Position numbers and translations under genes: made by a program. The notes under the pieces were generated by a model that saw only the letters and a program-made list of their open reading frames with translations, ran no database searches and had not been told where the DNA came from. 64,000 nucleotides of DNA from Gliomastix tumulicola (taxonomy: Eukaryota > Ascomycota > Sordariomycetes > Hypocreales > Bionectriaceae), in contig BCHX01000007.1 of NCBI GenBank assembly GCA_001599755.1, positions 2,480,001 to 2,544,000 on the forward strand, in the 5' to 3' direction. This document shows positions 31,993 to 41,117 of the stretch, piece by piece (positions within the stretch are counted from its first letter, which is position 1; each line of letters opens with the position of its first letter).

Positions 31993-34900
31993 CTAGCGGT
32001 TGAAGAGGGACCCCAAGGGTGACCAACCCAGCAAAGAGCCCAGGCTCGTCAACCGATTAAGTGTTTGGTCCTTATTCCGACCCTCTGCAGCCCTGAAATC
32101 CTGCTCCATCCCATCGGGGTCGTGCTCGGCAATGGCTGGTATCTGAAGCAACAAACTGACCGCGCTAACTTGGTTCTGACCATGCTGATCATTCTTCATC
32201 ACAGCCCCAGCAAACAAATCTCTATCAAGATTCTTCGTCAATATCCATCGAGGAGCTCCACGTTGGATCATTATGCGGACTCCGTCATACAGATTCGTGG
32301 GCCAGGATGTCAGCATCCGTATCTCATCGAGGAAAAAAATCCAAGCTTGTGCGCGCCCCGTCTCATCCCCCCATACTTTGGTGTTCGTCAGATCTCGCAC
32401 TAGAGCAAGGTTTGCTCGCGGCGGCGATTGGGTATTCAGAGGGCGCTCCTCGCCAGTGCCCAGATCAGGAAGCGTCACAGGTTCAAGAGCGAACGCTACG
32501 GAGAGCATTGCGCTGAATTCCGGCAAAGTGACCACTATGAGACACTCTTCACAGTGTGCCGTCCAGAACAAACTCTTAAAGCTTCCCTGGGATGGAGAGT
32601 GGTCAGGGAAATCTAGAGATTTCCCCTTCTTATGAAACCTCAATCCGGGGCTCAGCGGATGGGACGCGTTGTCAGCTAACAAACCGTCCGCCATCCCCCA
32701 CCGTTCAATGGCAACCGTCCAGATGGCAGCCCTGGCATTATGGATTGCCAAATGGTGAGTGTGAAGATGGTATAGACTTGACAGTTTGTAGACAGTGCAG
32801 TAGTACGGCCATTCAGAGCCTTTTCTCACTTCCCGAGCTATAGCCAGTATCAACATGATGAGAGCTTGCTGGTCGTCTTCGCCCAAATCCCAGGCCCGGA
32901 GAAGCTCAAGGTGAGTGTCTGCGAGAGCAAGAAGCGGGAAGAAGTTGTCAATGGATTGAGACCCAGAAGCGATGCGACCGAATATCAAGGTTTTGATCCG
33001 CGGCAACTGGAAAAAATCCGCAACAGTTCGATGGAGGAACGTAATGCTGAAGCCGACATCAGAGGCAAATCTGTTGCTAGAGATATCGTCGCTGACCTGA
33101 ACTAGGTCTTTACATCTCGCCCGTACGCGTCTTTGCTCTCTTTGCGGCGAATAGTTATCCTTGTCCAAGAGGGTCTCCATGACATTAGCCTGACTAATGT
33201 GACCCTTTTGGCGTCCTTTGCCCGGAGGATGGGGGCCCGAATCGTGATGTTCTTCCTCCGACGAAATGCTACCATCGGCCGACCCATCGACTGACCCGAC
33301 GATTCTCGAGGATCCCACATCATTGTATTGTTGACCGCGATCAAGATTAATTCGTAAAGTCCCTGGTTTTCTCTCGAAGCGTTGTAAATCTCGATATGCC
33401 CACGTGATGTACGTGTTAAGAGGGAACTCTGTATATGCGAGGATGCTGAAAAGTACACTTGTTTCAGAATGGTACACCGGATCAATGGTCTCCACCAGCA
33501 TGCGCTCAAAGTACTCTTCGAGGTGTTTGGGGAGCGTCTTCAGTCTTTGCCTGAGTGTAGAAATGTCGTCGTCGTATTGGAGGCCTCTCAAAAGGTCTCG
33601 TACAGCAAGGAACACCCAGAGGAACACCCCTTGAGCCGTGGCGATGAGTTCGTCGATCAACCCTTCTGCCTCTTCACGAGACAGCATGTAGAGGCGCTGG
33701 TAGTGCGAGTTACCCTCTAGATTGTCTCTTGCATAGCGGCTTATGTCCGCAGTCGTAAGCTCGTGGACATGAAGCTTGGGCGAGGTCTCGAATGCCTCGC
33801 TGAACTCGATCCAAGGCCGGCTAGAAACGCATAGTTTGATGTTGCTTGACTTGGATATACTTTGGACAAAGTCTATCAGGTCTGCAGGGATGCCTTGAAA
33901 CTCATCTAAACCGTCGATGAAAACGCAAAGCTTCGACGGTAAGCGCTGCATGGATGCTAATATTTTGAAGCATTCTTTCAGCTCCTGAAGAGTCCATGGT
34001 TCGAGATGAACGTAGTCCGATGTGTTTATCCTCAAAGGGCAGATAGTGCCAATTAGTTCTGGGCCATGAAGGAAGATCTGGAATAGCAATGTTTGGAGTA
34101 AACCAACGAGACTTCGTTGTAGGTCGGTCCCAGGCGCCCAGAAATAGTGGCCCACGAAAAGCAAGGGGCTCCCATCAGCCCATTCGTGTAGCAGGGCTGT
34201 CGTTTCGGGATTCTGCTGCAAGAACTTCATGAGTGTTGACTTCCCGGACCCTGCCTTGCCTTCGATCCAGTAGACACCATCACCCGACCGGAGCCAGTCT
34301 GGGAGTGTTGTTGTAGTGCCTGACAGTGCCCATTGAAAGGTCGTCTTATGTGCGTCTGGAATATTCGACTTCCTCTCCGAAATCTTGTCGAATTTCAGGC
34401 TGTTGATGACACGTTCACCCCTCTTTCGTAGGAGACAGTGTTTGCTGGTCTCGAGAGCGTCCTTTGCCATGGCTTCAAAAAGCCTGGAAATCTGGTCTTG
34501 CTGAGTCGTAGCTTGCATCTGCGCTCGGAGATCCTTTAGGTGCCGATGCAGCTGGTCAAGCCTCTCCGACATTGCAGCATTGTTTGTCTCCAATTTGGCG
34601 TTGGTCTCCTGTAGTTGGTGCCCTACCGCCCCTCTCGACTCGCTTGGTATTATTAGCTTTAGATCCTCAATGCTCAATGACAGAGCGTGCTCCTGGCAAC
34701 GAGTTGTTTGCTTACCTGGAAAGAAGGATCAGATGGTAGCTGATCTGATCTCTCAGCGTGACCAGCCGCTTTTGGAGATCTTCGATCTCACTCTTGGTCC
34801 AAAGAGATCGCACTGCTAACTTGAGTTTAGCCACACGTCCACCTTGGGCCGCATAGCCTCTCAGACGAGCGAACATGACCTCGAGCTCATGCGCAAGTGT

Positions 34901-35137
34901 CTTAGCCAAGCGGAGGGCATTATTAAGATCTGTATTGCCTTGCGTGACGTCTGGTATGGCCTTGATCGAGTCGATGCTCCCGCCAATGCCGCGCGACACT
35001 GTGTCTAGCTCCTCCCTCTGGTTGATGAACTCTTCCGTCTGCTTGTAGGCCTTGTAGACATACTGCGCACTCTGCAGACCAAGGGCGACGAACTGAGCGA
35101 CGTTTGCGGCGATGCTAAGACCTGCAAGTTCTGCCAT
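31993..35137 (-). CDS. NACHT-domain STAND (NLR-like) protein
   Basis: This is a 1033-residue signal-transduction NTPase in two exons (35137-34716, 34672-31993). The N-terminal 140 residues (MAELAGLSIAANVAQFVALG onward) are the helical domain often found at the front of fungal STAND proteins (SesA/PigL_N-like). A predicted coiled coil follows (residues about 160-205). The NACHT NTPase has Walker A EGKAGSGKST near residue 280 and Walker B KLCVFIDGLDEF near residue 385. After it comes the conserved VGFSITFLHRTVADFFQLP segment seen behind many fungal NACHT domains. No ankyrin, WD or TPR repeats are visible, so the sensor part is atypical or short. The intron is only 43 nt; this acceptor is the one that keeps the frame. 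It is divergent from a HET gene. Confidence 0.88.
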
Positions 35138-35703
35138 GGCGGCGCGCCCCGTTCGCCAACTGATGTGCCTAATGGTTCGCCAAAGGGGTCGCAATCGGCT
35201 CGCTTGTACACCTCTGACCAGTTGCCCAGTAGATAAGAATAGGACGGTGCGGGGAGGTGGGAAGATGGCCGCGATGGAGGAATGATGAAAAATCGCTCGT
35301 AGTCAATCGTAGAGATGGATGAAAAATGCATGGAAGGAGAAAGATTCGGGGGCCAGCGCATTGGGCGAGAAAAACGCCTTGCAGACAGGTCGCATGCAGG
35401 CCTGATACGCCCTGTGGCTCAGCTGGCTGCTCAGCCACCCTCCATGGCTAACAACTCACCATGGTGCTTTGCACAACAGATTGCTCCGTCGTTGCGGGGT
35501 CAATATTGACAGGAACAGAGAGGCCAGGCCTAACATGCGGGCTCCGGATTGGTTGGAAATCCAGCAACAGGGGCTTCATCTTCCCCCTGTGAATTGCCTA
35601 CTACTAATTTGCGGCTACTCAAGTCGTCAGGCGGAACTCCTTCACCCACCACATTTTCATCATCGCTCTCAACCCTTTCCTCCAAGTTCGCAGCGGCTGT
35701 CTG
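35138..35703. promoter_or_regulatory. Divergent promoter region, NACHT / HET pair
   Basis: This 566-bp region separates the start codons of the NACHT gene (minus) and the second HET gene (plus). No clear TATA box is visible. An upstream non-coding exon of the HET gene could lie here. Confidence 0.5.
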
Positions 35704-38229
35704 ATGCCCGGTCTCAGGATGTCGTGGAGTTCTCGACCTCGCCGCCTGTGGCCTCGCATCACGGGATACTTGCGCAGGAGCAGGATCGTCCACACATCGA
35801 ACAAACCCCGGCGACCCCTAACAGTGAAGCGATACACTCACCGGCCCATCGACACCCCAAATACCATCAGAATTCTTCGGCTGCATCCCGCCCCAGACCC
35901 CAGTTCGCCTCTCCACGCCTCTTTTGTCCTTCATCGCATCGATCCCGACAGGCTGGCAGGGGCAGAGGCGCGCGCCGCCATTGAGGACGAGGCATTTGGA
36001 GTTGAAGCCGAGGACTACGTCGCCGTGTCCTATACATGGAGCCCTGACGACGCAGCCGCTTCCTCTCCCTCTCCCCCATCCGACGCTGAATTCGTCTCAA
36101 TCGGGGCGGACGAAGGTGTGATTCACATCACCCGCACTCTGGCCAGCTTTCTCCGAAATGGGCGTAGCAGTAACCGCGTGGCCCATTACTGGATCGACCA
36201 GCTCTGCATCCAGCAGGAGGAGCCTGTCGAGGCTGGCGGCGGTCATGATCTGGCCTCCAATGCTGCAGAAAAGTCTGGGGCACTCAGCGAAAAGGAGCAG
36301 CAGATCCCACTCATGCATTACATCTACGCCCAGGCAAGCTGCGTTGTCCTCTGGGTTGGAGAGGAGCATGAGAACGACATCCAGGCCTTGCTGCTCATGC
36401 TGGATCTAAGCGACCGGTTCGATGCGTCGACGGTGTCTCTAGCCGAGAGACGCGCCGAAATTGAAGCCATGGAAAAGCTTCTCCCACCGCAAAGTGATGG
36501 TGGTGATGGCAGTGGCGCGGGGCCAAAGGCAAGGCAGAGTAAGATGGTGATTGAGGACGGAACAAGCCACATATCATCAGACGAGGAGATGCGCACGGGA
36601 GGGCTCCCACCCTTGAGCCATCCGGTATGGCATCATCTCCGTCGCTTCCTCGAACGGAGAGTCTTCATGCGACTCTGGATCTTCCAAGAGGTTGTCTTGG
36701 GGCGGAAGACGCTGCTCGTGATTGGCACGCAGTTCGTCAACTTCGAAGAGCTCGGAAAGGCCGTGTCAATCGTGCAGATGTCCGGTTGGACTACACGTCT
36801 CGACTATGCTCCCAGCGTCTCGCGGGCTCTCGTTGAGAGCGTCCTCGATCCTGAACTGACCACCAAGGCAGATCGTCTGAAGAGGCTGGGCTACCAGCAG
36901 TCCAACTTGACGCACGGTTGGTCCAACGTTATGAATATGTGGATTTATCGGATCAAGTTCACAGAAGGGGGACGTCAGGCCCTCGACTGGCTGCTCCTTT
37001 CAGCTCAGTACTTCCAGACAGATCGCAAATTCGGGCACGACAGGGTATACGCGCTGCTGGGCCTCTGTGCTGATGCGCAGCCACAGAAGATGGACATGAG
37101 GGAGACGGGTCCTCTAGTGAAGGCTCTCATTCCAGACTACGCAAAGCCTATAGACCAGCTGTATCAGGAGGTCACGGAGCTTTGCCTATCTAAAGGCTCG
37201 GTGGATATCCTCTGTGCAGTCGAGGATCCGAGTTTCAGATCTCCCTCATCAACGTTGCCCTCGTGGGTGCCGGACTATTCTTTACCTGTAGGTCAGGCGT
37301 GGGCTGAGGGCAGTGACGATCCGCAGTCCGGCAAACCAGGAGGCAGGGAGCCGAATCATGCCGAAGCCATAGAAAAGACTCTCATCGTGGACGGAGCCAG
37401 GGCTTGTCGCGTCGCGGCGGTGAGCGACGTCGAATCTGTTGATGCGTCTCTCAGCGACAGCTTCTTGGACCGAGCAGCTCGCCTGCTCTCACATATCGAT
37501 CTGTCGGCACCGTATGCAACAGTCGAATCGCAAGATGGTGAAAATGGCTCGAACCTCGATGCCTTTTGGAGGACTCTCATTTCTGATACAGATCTGATGT
37601 CCACGAACGCACCGGACTACTGGATTCATCACTTCGCGGCCTATGTTATCGACGCTGCCGCGGGGATACGCTTCCGAGGTGTATGCAGAGCGCTCCATGC
37701 GGACGGTGTGCTCTCTTTGGATCAGCTAGCAAACGTTCAAGCCTTGGTCCAGGGCAGCGTGCTCCCTCTCATTCAGCAGCGCATGTCTGAAGGGACAGGA
37801 CCGGTAATCCGGCACTGGAACGATGCCCTGGGCGTGGAAATGCCTTTTGCTTCCGGCAGCATAAAGGACTGGGCTCCAGGTCTTAGTGACATCTTCTGGA
37901 GAGGACTGATCCCGCTGCTGGGCGATACATTCTGGGAAGACGGGAAGATCCGTAAGAACCTTCTTTACGCCCACATGTTACGGATGCGGACAAACTTCCG
38001 CACGTTCTTTGTCACAGAAGACGGATATTTTGGTGTCGGTCCCATGAGCACGGAGCCGGGTGACGAGGTTTTTGTCATGAAGGGGGCGATGGCGCCATTT
38101 GTCCTCCGTTCATGTCAAGATGATGGAGATGAACATAGCGTGGTTGGATATTGCTATATTCAAGGCGTCATGGGAGGCGAGGTGATGGATCGGGAAGGCT
38201 TTGCGTGGTCCCGGGTGCGGCTTGTGTGA
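35704..38229 (+). CDS. HET domain protein (second)
   Basis: This is an intronless 841-residue protein with a HET domain. Motifs are HRPIDTPNTIRILRLHP near residue 46, YVAVSYTWSPDD (block 1), HYWIDQLCIQQEE (block 2), and RVFMRLWIFQEVVLGRKTLL (block 3). Block 1 has Ser where Gly of the usual YxWG stands. A low-complexity insert rich in Gly, Ser and Asp (residues about 260-300) separates blocks 2 and 3. FGHDRVYALLGLCAD and STLPSWVPDYSLP follow, and the beta-rich tail ends GVMGGEVMDREGFAWSRVRLV. The first 45 residues are very basic and precede the point where the first HET protein begins, so the true start could be a missed upstream exon. The role is presumably cell-death execution in non-self recognition. 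Confidence 0.9.
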   Translation: MPGLRMSWSSRPRRLWPRITGYLRRSRIVHTSNKPRRPLTVKRYTHRPIDTPNTIRILRLHPAPDPSSPLHASFVLHRIDPDRLAGAEARAAIEDEAFGVEAEDYVAVSYTWSPDDAAASSPSPPSDAEFVSIGADEGVIHITRTLASFLRNGRSSNRVAHYWIDQLCIQQEEPVEAGGGHDLASNAAEKSGALSEKEQQIPLMHYIYAQASCVVLWVGEEHENDIQALLLMLDLSDRFDASTVSLAERRAEIEAMEKLLPPQSDGGDGSGAGPKARQSKMVIEDGTSHISSDEEMRTGGLPPLSHPVWHHLRRFLERRVFMRLWIFQEVVLGRKTLLVIGTQFVNFEELGKAVSIVQMSGWTTRLDYAPSVSRALVESVLDPELTTKADRLKRLGYQQSNLTHGWSNVMNMWIYRIKFTEGGRQALDWLLLSAQYFQTDRKFGHDRVYALLGLCADAQPQKMDMRETGPLVKALIPDYAKPIDQLYQEVTELCLSKGSVDILCAVEDPSFRSPSSTLPSWVPDYSLPVGQAWAEGSDDPQSGKPGGREPNHAEAIEKTLIVDGARACRVAAVSDVESVDASLSDSFLDRAARLLSHIDLSAPYATVESQDGENGSNLDAFWRTLISDTDLMSTNAPDYWIHHFAAYVIDAAAGIRFRGVCRALHADGVLSLDQLANVQALVQGSVLPLIQQRMSEGTGPVIRHWNDALGVEMPFASGSIKDWAPGLSDIFWRGLIPLLGDTFWEDGKIRKNLLYAHMLRMRTNFRTFFVTEDGYFGVGPMSTEPGDEVFVMKGAMAPFVLRSCQDDGDEHSVVGYCYIQGVMGGEVMDREGFAWSRVRLV

Positions 38230-38643
38230 ACAATGAGCGGTTATGAAAGAAGACATGTTGGGGATTCTGTACAAAGCTCGTTTGTGGTCGGGACAACAAC
38301 AGCCATTGTGCCGCCTTTATGGCCACCGAATTCATACTGAGGGGGGTGACAATAATCGTGTTTGTCGGTGGTAATTTTGAAAGACACTTTGTTTCCTGTC
38401 GATTTGCGCTCTCTGCAGCCCATCCTCCTACCATCCTCCCTCGAAAGGTTGTCAGGAGGGCAAGGTCATTCCGACGAACTCTTGGCTTGCTGATTCCTAG
38501 CGGTCTCTAGAACAAGTTCTCAACGCATATTCTGTTGAATAGTGACTTATGATCTTTCAATCTTGCCTGCGTTCGTATCTGCTAGTGCCAAGTACATGCT
38601 CTCCATCAGTATATTCCCTAACATTCCACAAATCATCGACCTG
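38230..38643. other. Intergenic, convergent 3' ends
   Basis: This 414-bp stretch between the HET and GNAT genes shows no coding or repeat signal. Confidence 0.5.
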
Positions 38644-39234
38644 TCAACTAGAATGGCGGACCAGGAAGCATTCCGTCATCCCACCCGGCATCTCGAGCCT
38701 TGCCTCGGTCTTGAATCCAAATCGATGATAGAAGCTCTCCGCAAACTCGTTGGCTTCCACAAACACATCTAGCTTCTCCTGGTCCGCGATCTCGCACGCT
38801 CTCCCCAGCAAGACTGCCCCTAAGCCACGCCCTTGATGCTCGCCATCGACGCCGAAATGGTCGATGCAAAAATGCGGCTGCCCAAGCATGTACTTCTCAC
38901 GATGGTCGACCATGGACTGGACCATGGCGTTGTATGCATCGCTGTCGACCTCCGGTGGTGGAGGGAAGGAGCTCCAGCGTCCAGCTCCCTGCTCATCTGC
39001 GCCGTATCTTCGCATGCAGATCAGGCCCAAGACAGTGGTCGTGTCTTCAGTGGATGGGATTTTGAGGATGTGGTAGTTGAGGTCGTCGATATCGAGGGCG
39101 TATTTCCTCTCCCACCAAGGCGAGAGCGAGGCGGGGAAGACCTTGCGGTGCCACTCGCTTTTCGGGTGGAAGGCTCGAGCGTGCAGCGTGCCGAGGGATG
39201 GCAGATCCTGCACCTGAACCCTTGAGACTGACAT
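38644..39234 (-). CDS. GNAT-family N-acetyltransferase
   Basis: This is an intronless 196-residue acetyl-CoA-dependent acyltransferase. The acetyl-CoA-binding loop is DGEHQGRGLGAVLLGRACE near residue 132, preceded by the beta-4 strand FCIDHFGVD. The C-terminal strand pair DVFVEANEFAESFYHRFGFKTEARLEMPGG is typical of this fungal GNAT subgroup. The acceptor may be a small molecule, an antibiotic or a protein amine. There is no operon-like context; the neighbours are a HET gene and an unrelated small gene. Confidence 0.9.
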   Translation of the reverse strand: MSVSRVQVQDLPSLGTLHARAFHPKSEWHRKVFPASLSPWWERKYALDIDDLNYHILKIPSTEDTTTVLGLICMRRYGADEQGAGRWSSFPPPPEVDSDAYNAMVQSMVDHREKYMLGQPHFCIDHFGVDGEHQGRGLGAVLLGRACEIADQEKLDVFVEANEFAESFYHRFGFKTEARLEMPGGMTECFLVRHSS

Positions 39235-40057
39235 GTCGGATATTGCTGCTGGGGAAGCTTGCGTGTGTGAGTTATGAGTCAGGTTGAAGGACTCGTTCTC
39301 GCGTTAGCCGATGACGGAGGATGGTCTGAGGATCGCCACTTCTCCACGGGGTTGCATCCTGCAGATATGAATGACTTGGTCACGTGAATACCTCAGTCCA
39401 CACGAATACCACACTCCACGGCAATAGTGTTCCTACCTTTGCTGTCACATCTTCCGTAAGCTTGGGGCTTTCACGTAATAGAACTAACCTATCGAGAGAT
39501 CCGTAAAGGGGTCGTCTGCCCGCTCATAAGTGAGAAGCGAGGACAAGAGCCGGCAGTCTGACGTAGAAATAGCATGATATGATAGAACTTTGAAGATTTT
39601 GTGATGACTCGTTCCCATCTAGGCAGTTGAAGCTCCAAGCTGAGGTGACAGAGAGGCTGCGAAAAATGGCAGAAAATGAGAGCGGGCGCTCGCCTACCTC
39701 GCTTAGGCTTCTTCACCACACCGCCTGCCTTTTTTGGCCCAGAAAGTCAACACAGGCCTTCCCTTCCTCTCCTCTCTCTCATATCCGGCTAGTGACCATT
39801 TAGAAGCCCTATTCACTTGATGTTTACGCTTCTGCACGTCCTACCGACTGAGTCTTTTCTCCCACCTACAGGCCGTTCGATCTCCCCGTTTGCGCTCGCA
39901 TGCCTACATCAGCACGCCCTCGCCTCCCTAAGGTCCTGCGATAGACGCCTCCTTCTCTCGCATCAATAAACAAACGTATTGTTGGCATCGTTCTTTAACA
40001 CGACTTTCACATGAATACGCATGACCATTATTGAAGAAAGTCCTACCAAGTCTCACT
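39235..40057. promoter_or_regulatory. Divergent upstream region, pyrimidine-rich
   Basis: This 823-bp spacer lies between the GNAT gene (minus) and the small gene at 40058 (plus). From about 39720 to 40000 the plus strand is rich in C and T (for example ccttcccttcctctcctctc), a common feature of fungal core promoters and leaders. This supports transcription of the small gene. Confidence 0.5.
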
Positions 40058-40377
40058 ATGGCTCAAAATTATCCTCGGGCTGGAGCGAGCACCACCTCCA
40101 CGAAGGTAAGCCGACTCCCTGCTATGTCTAGCCCCAAACTCCTTACACTTCCTCTTTTAACCGCATCTCTCGCTCTTAGAAACGCAAGGCCGCCAAATCG
40201 AACCCCATCCCGTCGCTCCCGCGAGCCAGCCCTGCTCGCCGAATGCAGGATGCCGCGGCCTGGCCTGACCTGGCCCAGCTCGTCAACCAAGCTCTTGCCA
40301 ACTATCAAACAAGTGTTGCAGATGAGAAGCGCCGAGAGATGCACGCAGCCGCTACAGCCCTCATGCAGCTTCGCTAA
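40058..40377 (+). CDS. Small Lys/Arg/Ala-rich protein, 81 aa
   Basis: This is a predicted two-exon gene: 40058-40105 and 40180-40377, with a GTAAGC donor and a CTCTTAG acceptor. The product of 81 residues starts MAQNYPRAGASTTSTK and continues after the splice with KRKAAKSNPIPSLPRASP, a basic stretch that could be a nuclear localisation signal. The rest is a predicted helix (DLAQLVNQALANYQ, EKRREMHAAATALMQLR). I recognise no family. Support comes from the clean splice, a stop right after the helix, and the pyrimidine-rich promoter. It is too short for a firm claim. Confidence 0.5.
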
Positions 40378-41117
40378 GGCCGGCCCTGATCGACACCGAT
40401 TTCTTTTGTCCCGAGATACACGCGCATTAACGCGCAGCGATTTCGAGGAAAATATATCTATACGAGTTAAGCATTCTTGGACGGTGCCTATATCGATTCT
40501 AATAGTCCAGATTTCTGGAGCAAGATTGTCCATTCCATGACAGCGCAAAACACTCAACAATGACCAAGACCTGATAGCTTCTGAGTCAGACTCGTCCACA
40601 TCCTCTTGTATGCGGCTATTCCTCGCTTCTGCGCAGTAGCGCGTCCCCCAGCGGATACCCGGTTATAGAAAGCAGAGGGCGCAGAATAGCTGTTGCCATC
40701 TTGCGTCCTAGCCTGCTCTCGGCTCGTCAACATGCTCTTGATAGTGCTCTTTCCTTCCCCAAACACCGCCATGTTAGTATACGTCAGAAGTTTCGGCTGG
40801 GCGCATGACATACCGGTCTGGCCGACAAGAGACAAGGCGTTGAAATCAGTCATGACAATCTCCAACCTGACTTTCCTGCAAGATGTCGGTCATTTGCTTC
40901 GCATACCGCAAAAATGGCTGGTTGGCTTGGCCGACGACACTAAAGCACGTTGTGTCAAGGTCATGTCGACGCTGATGGGACTTCTCAAGTGAGTTGACTG
41001 AATATCTTGCTCGATCTCGCGATAAGTTCGATGTCGACTACCTCATGCTGACGAAGTCAACTGTAACCTTCCCTGACTATGATGAGGCAGGGATGTCAGC
41101 TGTCGCCTTCTCCAGTG
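40378..41117. other. Intergenic with a weak minus-strand ORF
   Basis: This holds the 3' ends of the small gene and the ankyrin gene. A 103-codon frame on the minus strand (40865-40554) has no recognisable domain. It contains a good donor (gtatgt) and a perfect branch-like tactaac, so it may be part of an unrecognised spliced or decayed gene. I could not build a convincing protein. Confidence 0.4.
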
